Source of the DNA: Aulostomus chinensis
Taxonomy: Eukaryota; Chordata; Actinopteri; Syngnathiformes; Aulostomidae
Length of the DNA stretch: 64,000 bases
Assembly (NCBI GenBank): GCA_037954235.1
Contig: JBBMOA010000019.1
Coordinates: forward strand, 10,941,805 to 11,005,804
Direction: 5' to 3'
Shown: positions 25,506 through 37,949 of the stretch, in pieces
How the letters are laid out: every line of letters begins with the position of its first letter
Position numbering within the stretch: the first letter of the stretch is position 1
Position numbers and translations under genes: made by a program
Notes under the pieces: generated by a model
The model's database searches: none
Told to the model about the DNA's origin: nothing
Seen by the model: the letters and a program-made list of their open reading frames with translations, nothing else

Positions 25506-28500
25506 CAAATGTCTACATGTACAAATCAGAATCATGCATTTCTGAAGGAAAGTTCACAATATCAGACATTTGGTTTGAAGCAGATGAAGACATTTTTTTT
25601 ATTATGGCCTACTGCAGTGAAGAGGATGCAATTAGTAGATGCAAAGAAATCTTGATGTAAACTGTGAGTGCTTTAATAAGCAGATTGTGATATTTCAATT
25701 TTTCTCTCCAGCTTTCTCATCGCCGTTTACTTGCACCAGAGTAGCTCTGGCGGGGGTTCTCTGTGGAGGAAAAGCTAGCATTGTTGTTGCAGCCAGGCAG
25801 GTGAAACAGGTAAAGGGCTTTTACAAAGAGACACAGGTCAGGAGAGAGACAGCTATAGGGTCAAGCGGAGGGGAGGGGGGGGGGCAGTTTTCAACATCCC
25901 CTGGGGCTGCCTCTCAACTGAGGGGAACTTCAGGTACTTAACCCTTCGAGATCTCTCATCCCACGACCAGGACAGGGAAGAGGGGAAGGTAGGGAGGGAG
26001 GAAGCAGCCGTCCCCAAAGGACCCCTCCCAATCTAGAAAAGGGTCAAACCAAGTTGAGCATACACTATTAAGATGCAATGAATGAATCATTGATCCAATG
26101 AATGAATGAATGAATGAATGAAAAACCAACACCAGCCCCAAGCCAGGCATCATTGTCTTGCCCTGAGAGAAACAACTGAGCAGGATGGCTGCTTCTCCTG
26201 TGCTTACATTAGTAGGGAAGGGTTGTAAAATGACCCCGTCCTCATGCCGAGCTGTTTCAACACGGTGGGGGTACTGCTTGGGTGTAGAGCCCGTCTCATA
26301 CATGGACATGGCTCGACCTCCGCGGGTTTGGTGTCGGCCAAAAGGCCCCTGGAGGTGCTGTTGTCCACTTGGGGTCTGCCATCGCAACGATGTGTTTTCA
26401 GTTTGCAGGGAGCTGAGCTGAGGGGAGCAACACAGGGGGACAATCTTCTTACAAAAAGCCAGACAACAATAATAAAGCAGAATACAGCCAGGCCTCCAGG
26501 AGAAAAGCTATTCGTCTTCACTGGTGTGTTGTTTTTGGTTTCACTTCTACGTTTCTCTCACAACAAAAAGGTTGTTTCGGTTGGCCGCTGAAATGCTGAC
26601 GCAGCGTGTTGATGGCATCTCTTGAGTACCAGACCCCTTGAGAAAACGCTTCCTAAGAGTTCACCCTTATTTATAGAAACAGTACTTAAAAACAGAAAGA
26701 GCAATGACAAACAGACTTTTTCAGCTTTCTAACAATTCTCTACTAATACATAAACATTTTCCGAACGAGTTTATGGTGTCAAATGATGGTTTTATAAGTA
26801 CATTTGTTAAAGTTCTGATCCCATTCAAAATAAAACGGACAATAAAGCAGGGGAAGCTTTTGCGAGTGGCTGACTTGATTGATACCCTTTCTCCTTTTAC
26901 AGAGTGTATTCATTTCATGAATTTGAACCATTTGATTACAACTGTATTTGTAAACACAATGTTTGTCAACACTGAACAATTTAGAAATAATATCTAATTG
27001 TGATTATTACGACGGATATTGCAATAAAGACATGATTCACCATTTTAGAAGAAACTGCACGTGTCATTCCCACTTTAAAAGAGAACATTTATGAAATAAT
27101 AATGTGATCTTTACAATAATTTGTATGAATATTTGGACATGGCTAAAAGAAGGTAATATTATTAAGTATTATATTTCACAATTAATGATTAATGCATGAC
27201 AGAAACTCAATTAAATATTTAGAGAGGGTAGTTGTACTCTACTAGTTGGACTTCTGTGTTCAGACAAGGCCACATTGCAGTTTTGTTTAAGTTTCAATTA
27301 ATGTCTAGCTTTATGAAAAGAGGGTTAATAAGTGTTTTTTTTTTTCCAAAACAAGGACATTTTGTTTGATACTCATGCTTTCATTGGTTGAAATAGTTTC
27401 CCCATCAAAATTAGGAAACATGAAACACAGATGTTAGCTAGCCTTAGGGTCTCCACAGCTCCACCCTCATCCAAATATAGTCACTTCTGGCTCAAAAAAA
27501 CAAGATGCAACGGACAGAAGTCCATAAACCAAAGGGCGACTTTATGCTAGATACAGCTACGTCCCTCATAAAGTGCATTAAGGGCTTCTGGGATGGGCGG
27601 ATTACACAATAGAAAACTGGGTCTTCGCATCTGAGGTTTGGGTGGGTGCCAGAGGACAGAAGTGAAGAAATAATGGTTGAGGAGAGAAGACAGCAAATTT
27701 TGCCGTATGAAAGCAGCATGGTTGAGGAGTAAATGAACCAGCTGGAGCCAGTACTAGGAGTTTTAACACCGTCGCTGCCAAGAAAAGAAAGAAACTTGGA
27801 TGTGGAAAACTCAGCAGTATTTTCGAAACCACATATGAAATTAGACCATTTCCCAAAATTGGTATTATATAATACTATACTGTTTGATAGTCTTGTAGAT
27901 TTATGCTGATGTCATTCGTGGTTGTAATTTGTGGATTCGTGCTTCTGACATCTTATTTGGACCACTGTATGAACCCTCATTCTGTTTTGGCTTGTATTTG
28001 ACTGTTTGACTGAGCAGCAAAATAGAGGAAGTCTGATGAGATGACTGTCAATAATTATCACGACAATTTCGACTCATGCAGAAAGATAGCAGCCATTTTC
28101 TACTATAAAGTCATGACCCCCGACTGGACTTTCATTTATCTTTATGTGAGAACATGTTCTTCCCTCCAACCACAATCCCATGAGTGGGGCGAGGCACTGT
28201 GACACATTACAGTGGGCGTAGCCTCAACATAAATTACTTATGTCCACAAGTGAATCAAATAACAAAACATCTCTGGTAACTTTTGGAACGAGGGAATGCA
28301 CGGCAGGCAAGGAATGCTGATATTTGACACATTCCTGCTAACATAACATACAGTAATCTGCAGCACAGCTCTGCCAGTTGAGGATGTGGATCAACTGACC
28401 TTGCTCTGCATCATTCGCAGCTCTTCACTGAGGTGGCAGTTCACTTTAAGGAGCTGCTGTATTTTGGCCTCTGATGCTGTGAGGGCGCTCTTCACCTCCA

Positions 28501-29649
28501 TAAACTCTTGCACTGTGATTGGTCCGTCAGACAGGTCAGATGACTCGGAGCTCTGCAGATGAACAGGTGGCATATGATAGGATTCATCTGATACTGAAAA
28601 AAAAGGCACATGTTGCATTTAGGTGTCATAAGAGAGCAGGTTCAGACAGGAATACCTTGGTCCTGCCATCGTTGCAGCTGTTCCCACAGGTTGCCTCTTG
28701 TACTGGATCTTCATCTGATGCCACGCTGTCGTAGTCTGGCTGGTCATTGTCCTGGCTGTCACTGTTATGGCGACTGTTTATTCCCTGAAGGATCAGCTCC
28801 ACATTGTCTGGGGGTAGACCGGGATAGATCAAAGAGGATTGAAGAAACTTTGCTGTCAACAGACCAGGACCGTTTCCATTTACAGAACGCCCTCAATCAG
28901 TCAGTATTCAAGAGGAAGGAACCAGACTGTAATGGGGTTTTATGTAACTAACAGCAGACAGGCGTTTTTGTGGGTTTGGCACACTTAAGCACAAACATCA
29001 ATACACATGGTCTTCATTGCGATTGTGGCCTACATAGCTGAGCCCGCATAAGCTTCATTTGAACACAAAGTCCAATGCGGAATTCTGCATCTTGTTTGCA
29101 ACAACCAATTGAGGTTTTCTTCACTTTTTACTCTCTGCTCGTTTCCCCTCATCTCTGCAGAGGCTAATGGACCGTTCACTGCAGAAGAAACAGAGGGAAA
29201 TTCAAGGTTAGTTAAAAACTACAAGCTCAAGATCTTACTGTACCTTTGGGACTTTCACAGGAGTTCCCCCACTGCCGACGTTTAGCATCAGTGAGAATAT
29301 CAATGACCAAGGTGGCAAATTCATGAGCACTAAATCTCGCCAATTTCTGGCGACCCTGAAGGTGCAAGAACATACAAAGCAAAAATCAAGGCAGGGCTGT
29401 TAACATCCAGCATACAAACAGTGCATTCACATTCAAGACGTATTATACAGGAGGAAGCACTTGCTTGGTTTCTGGTAGATGAGTATTCGGGGTTGACAGG
29501 GAGAAAAGGCACAACAGTGGTGTCTGTCACAAGAGTACTGTGGTTCTGAGTGGCCAAGCACACTGAAAAAGATTTGTAATAGTTATTAAAACTCACATAT
29601 ATTACAAAACCTATTTTGCAGCATAGACAAACATATGCGATACTGTTAT

Positions 29650-29716
<67 letters not shown>

Positions 29717-32700
29717 ATTGGAATTTTACCTGCGTCTGTTTCTCTTCTGTCAACTTCATCATAAACATCCATGGCAAGCTCTTCAAATTGATGGTTACTT
29801 AGCTAGAACAAATAAAGAAGGTTTACTTGTACAACTATTGAATAAGATATTCAGTAACTCTTATTTTTGCATGACAACGAAGACTAAGAAAAAAAAAATC
29901 AAGGGGAAAAATGATCTTACAGACTGGAGCTTCTTCTTTGCAGCTTTTGCAAATTCTGACAAATCTAGACTGCTTTGGATTAGAGAGTTCAACAACTTAT
30001 TTATTTCAGCAAATGACATAAACAATCACATAGACAATAGCAAAACATACTTATACTCACTTATTTCTTATCCATCAAAAGAACGCAGCATTATAGAAAA
30101 AATAGGACTGTTAGTGAACGTCTATCATACAAGCTTTAAGCTGGGCTAAAGTAGACCATATAGAGTCGATTAGGAACAAAGTGCCTGCTGGGGCACTAAT
30201 ATAACTGTATTGGTTTCTAGGTTTTAATAAATCTCAGTTTCTGTCACGGCGAGGTATGAGAGAAATCCCTGCTCTGAGGAGGTCTGTAGCTTTTACCTGT
30301 CGGCCATTTGTGGAATGATGAAATGTTGCCCATTTCTGTGATCTGCAACACAACAAGGATATTGACAAGAACCGATTTTATTCAAAGAAATATAAAATCT
30401 CAAATGCCAGGAACAAATTATGCCGGCTGCCCTGACTCACCCGGTCGTCTTCCGCAAAGGTAAAATGTTAAGCGGTCAGTGAGTTCATACTGGATCTCCA
30501 CTAGCCGCTCTGCCAGCTCCTGATGCCCAGCTTGTCTGCACAAATGAGGGTGGAACAGTTTATCAAATGGGCATTTCAAACAATATGATAGTATTACATT
30601 TGGAGGGTAAATCAGCCTCTCAAGTCATTTCCTGTAGTGCAACCAAAAGGGAGATGTTCTGTATGCGTTGAGGTTACGAGTGCAGCAACACTTCCCAAGT
30701 ATTCATGAACCACACTTGGGCGGGTGTTAATATAGTCTAGCGTAGTTACAGTTTCACTGCCAAAATCTTAAAGTTGTTTTTTTTTATCAAAAGGCACTAA
30801 AAGTGGAACAAAGAAAGACACTCAGGTGTTAAAATAAAAACACGATCCCTGTTTTACCTTGCATAATCAATGGGGGTCTTCCCATTGGAGTCCAGAGACC
30901 CTGGATCAGCCCCATAAACCGCCAACAGCTCTGCTTGGAACATTTGTCCTGCTCTTGCTGCTATGTGCAATGGAGTGTTTCCTTTTTCCTGGAGGCAAAA
31001 AAACCAAACTATGATGTCAAATTAAACTTAAAAAAAATAATTAATTAAAAATTACTCAACATGATTATTCCACTCACTGGATGGAAGAAGTTGGCTTGTG
31101 CTCCCAAAGATAAGAGTCTCAAGCAGGTCTCCAGATTTCCTGTCCGAACACTTGAATGCAGTTGCTGAAGAGAGAGCCACAAGGAGTTAATTTTTATTCA
31201 AATGTTAAGTTTGTACACGTACAGGTGTGACAATAGTAATCACACCTGCTCAGCATCAACGTTTGCTGTTAATCCCCACTTTTGTTTTCCCCAATCTGAA
31301 CAAATAGCTCTACTGGGTTGAAATTTTAGAGACGATGGCGGAAAATTAACGCCTTATTTCCATCTGGCGCCCATCAACACTGTAATATCACGTGACGTGC
31401 ACGTGATGTGTTTGCTAAGTTTCTCCCCTTAGTTTATTGTCTGTCCAGCATTTACCTTAAGAGCATTGAAAAAAACTGGTGCACACATTCAGTCTACATT
31501 TATAGGTATGCTCAAATTTTAAAAAATCTATCCTTATGCGATCCTTGCTTCACTTGCACATATTTTTCCTTTAGAAATCAATAAATCTCCACTTTAAGTC
31601 ATCTGTAAATGGTTCCTGGAATGCCAACCATTCAAATGGATTCAATCCAGCTTGCAGTCAATTATTTCTAGGGAGTAATAAGGCAGTCAGAGCATACGTC
31701 CAGTGAGAGTGGGAAATAGAGACAGCTCGGTCCAGACAGGCAATACTTTTTGATAGTCTGGCAGTATGTGAAAATGCAGACGTTTGACAAAGCAGAAGTC
31801 ATCTAAAAATAAGCAAAAGTACTTCTGTAATGTATGTGAGATGTTAAGACATCACAGTAAAGCAAAAGTGGGTTGGGTGTGATATCATGCAGATAGTAAA
31901 AAAACAAAAAAAACAAAAAACAAAAAAGAGGAATTAAAGGAGAAAACAAAAACGGAGCAGTCCGTCACCTTGCTCAGGTCTTTTGCTGTTACACTGTCAT
32001 CCTCTCGACATGGCATCCGATGGACATACGCCAGCATCTGGTATTTAGCTTTGATGAATTCTGTCTTATTGGGACTAGGAAAAAAAAGAAAAAGATGATC
32101 ATAATATTAACCAGGAATACTAGACTGACCACTATCACATGACAATAAAGTAATCTTGGGTAAATTCTTGTTAAATTCTCTTTTTTTTTTGTCAAGACAA
32201 TCCAAGTACCGTTGCATTCCCAGTAAGTCTGATCTCACACAGTGAAACTTGGGTTTCTTTGTAAAATCTTCAAATGTTTTTGTCGACATGAATGATCTTG
32301 GCATCTAATTATTACTGTGTTGCAATGAAATTAAATGCTGCTGTGAAAGAAGAGGAAGTCAGGGACAAATATTTATTTTCCAGAGATAAACGGGAAACAA
32401 AAAAATTCAAACTTACCCATTTCAAACTACCTTCATGGCCATTTTTTGTATAGATTTCAGAGTTTACCAATGAATGTGCTGTAAATTCCCTTATTTCACA
32501 GTTTAGGGTCAGAACTTTCCAAAGCACTGTAGATGCACATGCGATCTTGAGGTTTAAGTTCTTAGAGCCAGCAAGACTGCAGGTAAAGTGTAGATGAAAT
32601 GGCTGCTAGGTAAAAGCTGAGAGGAGGCTGTTTCGATGCAAACGAGAAGAGATAGAGAGGCAATCGAAAATTTGTTGGGATTTTAACTGTCATCACATGT

Positions 32701-35700
32701 AAATTAACATATATGGGAAAAACTGAAAATACTGTGGAGACTGTGACACATGGAACTATGCAAGGGGAACTACATTAATTCCCTTTAGACAAACAGTTCC
32801 TGAATTCTTTAAAATGCTCTTGTTGTTGGGGAAAATTCCAGTAATGAAAACACCCTAAGAGACAACATTAACCTTACAGCTGGTTTTTGGGTGTACAGAC
32901 CTCGACTGGCTCATTTTCCCCTTCTTTGTCCAGCATTTTTTGTTGTTGTTGCTCTGAACATAAGAGACACCTTCGCACAGCTGTGTTTACATGGGTCTGA
33001 TTATTAGACACCAGGCCAACCTTTGTGTTTATACCTGGAAGCAAATGTGTTTACTAAACTACATCTCAACTCTAAGTCTCTTTCTCTCAGTGTTGTTAAA
33101 ATCACTGTCCACGTACATTTGGTATTGATCATGATTCACAGAGATTTTACAACACAGCAGATTTAAAGTTGCTGACTACCAGAAAAACAAAAATACTACC
33201 GCTATCTTTTAGCTCCAGTCTTTTCGACTCTAGCTTGACTCTTCTTTTTTTTAAACTTTATTCTTATGAAAAGATATTTTCAGAATGAAAAACAAAAAGA
33301 AAAAAAAAACAAAAAGGAAAAGACACAAAGAAAGCAGCAGACAGGTTCGGTACAGGATCAAAATGCAATGACATATAAAAATGTTCCTACCAAAGGCGTA
33401 AATCCAAAGCAAAGCCAGAGGGACACAATCATTCGTACATCACAATCAATCCAATTGTAGAATAAGACATCTGCACAAGGTAATGCAAGCACTTTCAGTT
33501 CGATGGATCTGTATAAGATTTCCAGGATTCCCAGTACCTCTCAAACTTAGCGCTGGCATGTCTCAGAGAAAATGTCAAACGCTCCATAATATCAATCTCT
33601 CCTATGATCTCTTTCCACTCCAGTAAAGACGGTGGCTCCTTGTTAAGCCACTTCCTGGTTATTGCTTTCTTGCAACCCACTAGTAAAATTTGAATCAAGT
33701 ACCTGTCTTGTTTCCTCATGTTCGTTGGTAAGTTCCCTAAATAAATTAGGCTGAAAGAGTGCTCTATATCTGAACCTATAGCTTGACTGTCTTATGTACT
33801 GATTATTATAATGCGTTCACAATGAAGATGCCACATAAATAAACCACTTACAACTTGATTAACTGCATAATCATATGATTACACAATGAACTTAATTATG
33901 TGTCACAGCCTTACGTGTCTCTCCAAGTTGTCAATGCTGTCTCCTCTGTTCCACCAACTTGTGACTGGTACGAAGCAAGTTCATGGAATAGAGGAGCAAT
34001 TATGCCTGACCTCAACTATGAAAAATCAATACTGCAAACCACAGATCTCTCAAAGTCCAAACAAAAAACAAACAAAACACCAGACAACATCAAATTCCCT
34101 CAGGTAAGAAAGAAAAGGTTTGCCCGTGCTGCTACTGCCAATTATAAAAATACTGCAGACAAAAATAGAAATACTTACTGAACTCTGTCTTGTGGGTTGG
34201 CCTTGCGCTTCCCACTCACTGAGGAGGAAGGGTCCAGAAGGCTATGCTCCCAAATTGAATTAGCTCCATTTCCATACAGTGTCTGGACCATCTACAATGG
34301 GACAGCACATAAGACATCATCCTGACAAAAACTCATAAAGATTCTATGGAGAAGTCATTATGTATAGATACAAAAAGCAATATGTCCCAGAGTCATGGCA
34401 ATAAAATGTGAATCCTCATCATAATTTGCTGTAACACTCCAGCGGTACATTGCACAGAAAGAGCTTGTACTGCTGTCTGGTTCAGCCACAGAGTAATGAA
34501 CAGAGAGGTGTCACACTGCTCTGTGTCACATTGTCCTCAGCTTCCATCACCCTCCCTGTTTCCACCGGTATAGGGTTGGGTTTGAGACCAAGTCAGCCTG
34601 CAACATTGTGATACTGCGTTGCATCGTGTACAAGCAGTGATTTTAAAAAAAATAATAATAAATTTTAAAAAGTCCACATCTTGAATCTGAACTGATGATT
34701 CAAATCATCCGGGGTTAACCCGACAGTGCTAATAATCCCCAGCTTTTAGAACTGAGTGAGGAATGAATCAGTCCGGTTCGATGGTGCCCCTCATGGTATG
34801 GATTTAATCTTGTGTGAAGAAAGAGGGAGATATGCTGCCATTGACAAAGTCATATCACATTTCCTGAAGTCAGGTGACACTGATATCGTTAGATTTGTGT
34901 TTTCAAGACAATGGGAAGAAACTATGAAGGGGAAGCCCCTGTTGCTTCACACCAATGAATCCACAGACACTAATGTTGGTCATAGGAAACAACTGGGAGG
35001 GTTAACGAGTTTTCAAGCGCTGCAAATACATGCCTACATTTGTTCTGGAATTCCCTCCTGTGTCTCTTTCTGCTCATATTTCTGTTTGCTTTGCTTGCAA
35101 TTGCTGAAAATGTCATGTGCATCACTGGTCTGCTGAAAATAGCTGTTTGCATTGTATAACATTCCTGGATGCTGAAGACTATCATGGGGTCTCTACAGTA
35201 AGCAAACATTATGGGCTGTATGGGCATATATTACAAGGATAATGAATGTTTGAAATATTCATTTAGAAATTAAAAATAAATGAATACATTTTTAAATAAT
35301 CTGTCAGTGTGTGTAGCGCAGTTTATATTTCTTTACTCATCCCAGTTGTATTCTAGAAGAAGAGGCTATGCTATACATCATCTAGATTGAAAAGAAGCAA
35401 ACTTATGTGGCGTTTGGAATCACTTGATATTCATTATTTCAGATTTTGATTCAACAAAAGTGTATCGTTTTCACTTGAGGGGGAAAAAGTTTTTGCGGAT
35501 TCATGAAATTATTTTTCATGAGAAAACTATTTCTGTCCTGTTTTTATGAACTGATTAGATCATTTTCATGAAAAAGTTATTTCTGCCCTGTTTTTTTGAA
35601 GTCATAATATAATTATCTGTTTATGGCTAGATAACAAAATTGGGCCTGTGTTGCCTGTCATGAATTGAATCATTAATTGAGAAAAACAGGGCTGGATCCC

Positions 35701-36419
35701 CCCCCCCCTTTTTTTTTTATTTGCATAAAACTTATATCATTATTTCAGAAAACAGAATTTATTTTGCCAGGAAAAAAGATCTCTTTACTTCCAAAAACAC
35801 AGGATTTTTTTTCTTCTAAGGTGAATACAATATGCATCCGTGCAATTCTGCTCTTGATTTTGATCCTTACTGATTCCACAATTCAATTCCAAAATGAAGA
35901 AACGAGCTCTAGATGACATGAATGTTTGGGTATCAAAACAACTCAGCTGTTTTCAGTATTATTAAATTTAGTACCCTGTGACACTCCTCAGTTGTCTCCT
36001 GAGTCAGTTTTTGTTCCAGTGAGGACAGTGTGTGGCGGTAGCTGCCCCTGGCTCTACTGGACATGCCAGCAGACTGTCACATTGAAAAACAGCTTGAGGG
36101 GGGGAAACAAACTCCATAGCAGACCATAACATAGAAGCTGTGGTTAAGTATCATTTAAAATGTATTAATTTAGATTCTGGTATATAAATTCCAATTCAGG
36201 AATGGATTCCTGTTTGTAATTTAATTTACATTTCCAACCCATAAGAACAATGAATCTATAAATGAGCATTGTTTCAGTTTAATATGAAGTTGCACTGACA
36301 ACATTCCATTCTGCATTTGAACAAGGACTGCTTTTGTGTCAGTTAATGACTGCATGTTTTCATACAATATTCTCATTTACATGCAGGCATGTAGTTTGTG
36401 TTTGTGTGCGTGTGTGTGT

Positions 36420-36459
<40 letters not shown>

Positions 36460-37164
36460 TAGGTCCCCTCACCTGTAACTGGGAGGGTGGCCACGGAGAG
36501 TGAGTCAGATGTCGGACTTGGGAGCTGTGTCGTCCCAGACCTCGATGGATGCTGCAGCACTCATCGCAGATCAACACACCTCTATTCACGGAGGCCCACC
36601 GAGGTTCTGTGACACACATGCGGTATTCGTTAACTTATCAGTCTGGTAATGGAGGATAATGGCAGACTAACACATTCATGGTCAGCGTTATGGTTTATTC
36701 ATGTAAACCGACATCACCGCTAAGACAAGTTGGTTCCCTCTTCTTTCACACATTCACAATCACGAACTGCGCTACAACGTCAACGTTCATTAAACATTAG
36801 TATTAGCCATTAGCAATCGATAGCTCGATTTTTTTTTTTACAGTTTAAAACATATTATTTATTAACTAAAGACAACTGAAGTCGAGTTTCTGAATCAGGC
36901 AAGTTGATGCCATCACTTACAAAGCACAAACAAGACATAATTCAACATATTTCTAAGAGAAGAACATTTACAAACGTAACAGTTCGATTACTAGCTAATT
37001 GCCAATTAACATATCTGTTTGCTGAGCTTAACCAGGTTAGCTAAATGTTGTAGTTAGTGCTAGCTGGTCAACGTTAGCTAGTCAGCTAAAGCTAGCTTGT
37101 TTGACATCATACCCGGAGCACTGCAATCAGCGCAGACTTCTCTGCTTCGCACTCTCTTTGACAT
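21323..37164 (-). CDS. git2: GIT2: ArfGAP, ankyrin-repeat, paxillin-binding scaffold, 19 exons
   Basis: Exons: 37164-37113, 36606-36473, 34291-34179, 32074-31969, 31164-31078, 30988-30858, 30535-30441, 30342-30297, 29972-29921, 29802-29730, 29562-29465, 29355-29244, 28807-28656, 28552-28400, 26417-26208, 25418-25336, 24501-24346, 22442-22379, 21532-21323. Phases join; 2127 nt gives 708 aa (human about 759). GIT2 inactivates Arf GTPases and scaffolds PIX and paxillin at focal adhesions and endosomes. Domains seen: N-terminal ArfGAP zinc finger with Cys11/14/31/34 and catalytic Arg39; ankyrin repeats about 130-235 (KGNTPLHIAARAG, GKTPIDYAR); Spa homology region (SSLDLSEFAKAAKKKLQS, FEELAMDVYDEVDRRE); coiled coil about 430-468; C-terminal paxillin-binding bundle ending QLVTQQVIQCAYDIAKAAK...KENNN. 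QDNDQPDYDSVASDED matches GIT2 as I recall it. Segments corresponding to human residues after LQPFPA and around GMGSSRKG are not found, so this model may be a short isoform. Confidence 0.95.
23361..23710. repeat. (GAA)n followed by (TAG)19 microsatellite, 350 bp
   Basis: Purine-only (AGA/GAA/GGA)n from 23361 to 23653, nearly pure after 23440, then 19 copies of TAG to 23710. It sits in a git2 intron. The frames reading poly-Lys, poly-Arg, poly-Ser or poly-Thr are not genes. Confidence 0.98.
24824..24846. repeat. (ATT)n microsatellite
   Basis: Short ATT trinucleotide tract in a git2 intron; a related (AAT)n tract is at 24973-24986. Confidence 0.85.
25452..25504. repeat. (TC)n(AC)n compound microsatellite
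   Basis: About 22 bases of TC repeat run directly into about 30 bases of AC repeat, 34 bases upstream (in transcript sense) of the git2 exon that starts at 25418. On the transcript strand this reads (GT)n(GA)n before the acceptor. Confidence 0.95.
26096..26121. repeat. (AATG)n microsatellite
   Basis: Six to seven tandem AATG units in a git2 intron, just downstream (transcript sense) of the exon ending at 26208. Confidence 0.9.
27445..27620. repeat. Degenerate dispersed fish repeat (tentative)
   Basis: The run gtctccacagctccacc ... cacttctggctcaaaaaaac ... gctacgtccctc resembles a common teleost interspersed repeat that I recall only loosely. No termini were identified. Confidence 0.3.
29652..29713. 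repeat. (AC)n microsatellite beside git2 exon 10 donor
   Basis: 62 bases of uninterrupted AC. On the git2 transcript this is (UG)31 beginning 17 nt into the intron after the exon ending at 29730. Confidence 0.97.
33241..33778 (-). mobile_element. 5'-truncated L1-like LINE with 10-bp target duplication
   Basis: The minus strand encodes a reverse-transcriptase C-terminal tail: LGNLPTNMRKQDRYLIQ (about 33770-33690), then ILLVGCKKAITRKWLNKEPP and EWKEIIGEIDIMERLTFSLR. This 'CKKAITRKW...W...ME+LTFSLR' arrangement is the end of ORF2 in fish L1/Tx1-type LINEs. After its stop (about 33495) comes an A-rich 3'UTR ending in an A-tract (T-run at 33243-33254). Direct repeats tagcttgact flank it at 33231-33240 and 33779-33788. 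It is a dead-on-arrival insertion in git2 intron 3. Confidence 0.85.
34756..35136 (+). other. Unassigned 126-codon open frame in git2 intron 2
   Basis: Opposite strand to git2. The N-terminal two-thirds (ESVRFDGAPHGMDLILCEE, RYAAIDKVISHFLKSGDTD) has ordinary protein-like composition, but the C-terminal third is Cys/Leu-rich and looks like translated non-coding DNA. I do not recognise a family. It could be a decayed transposon exon or chance. Confidence 0.2.
36397..36457. repeat. (GT)n microsatellite beside git2 exon 2 donor
   Basis: Imperfect TG tract of about 61 bases. On the git2 transcript it is (CA)n starting 16 nt into intron 2, after the exon ending at 36473. Confidence 0.95.
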
Positions 37165-37949
37165 CCCTCGATAGAAATCCTCAGAGACACAAATATTTGA
37201 AAGGTACCGAACTACACAAATAGACCGAGATAAGACACAAAAGACAGCCCACCGGCCGTCCAGCGGTTAGTCCTAAACGACTGTAGCGGGCAACAGTAAC
37301 TCAGCTCTGCCTGTCTGCCCTCCCTCCCTACTGTTGAACAAAGCAGTGTCCCGTTCCAACATTCGCGCTGGCTCCTCGGTGCCTCCTCGGTTGCTTCCTT
37401 GCTTCGTGTCCTTGGTTGGACCCTCTGCTTAGTACAATTCTACAGTTTATTAACCTTGGCCGCTTCCATACTTGTGGCCTTAATGAGAACCTCTGATTTG
37501 TACTTCATACATTTATACAGTATATCCGCCCTTGTCTGCTTCCTTCATTGCACTGCTGTACTAGCTTTGGGTCCTTTGATTTATACTTAATGCAACGTCC
37601 CACAGAAAAGGCTCCTTTGTGTCTCCTTGTTTGATTTCTTACTTGTGCTCTTGAATGGGCCCCCTGATGCCAACTTGACATTGTTACACAGTACATCTAT
37701 CCTTGTTTGCTCCCTTTCTCTTGTTCTTTAACAGGCCCTCCGATGTCTACAGGTTGACTTGAATTATCCAAGTATATCCATCACCTAGTAGGCAGTGGAA
37801 AAAAATTCAGTCTTATTTGTGTTCCTTTAAACCTCTGATTAGTCAAAAAATATTATGTCAGTGTTAAACTGATCCCATTTGCAGAATGTGTAGTTACTGT
37901 ACTGTATCAGTTACAATCATCAACTGGTGTAACACTTTGAAGTGACTCA

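Noticed and set aside
28553..28618. Longer git2 exon 14 starting at the upstream acceptor ttttttcag (about 28598)
   Set aside because: That acceptor puts the exon out of frame with exon 13; the internal acceptor catctgcag joins in phase 0 and restores the SSDLSDGPITVQEF reading.
29718..30149. 143-codon + strand open frame
   Set aside because: Runs antisense across git2 exons 9 and 10 and has no protein similarity.
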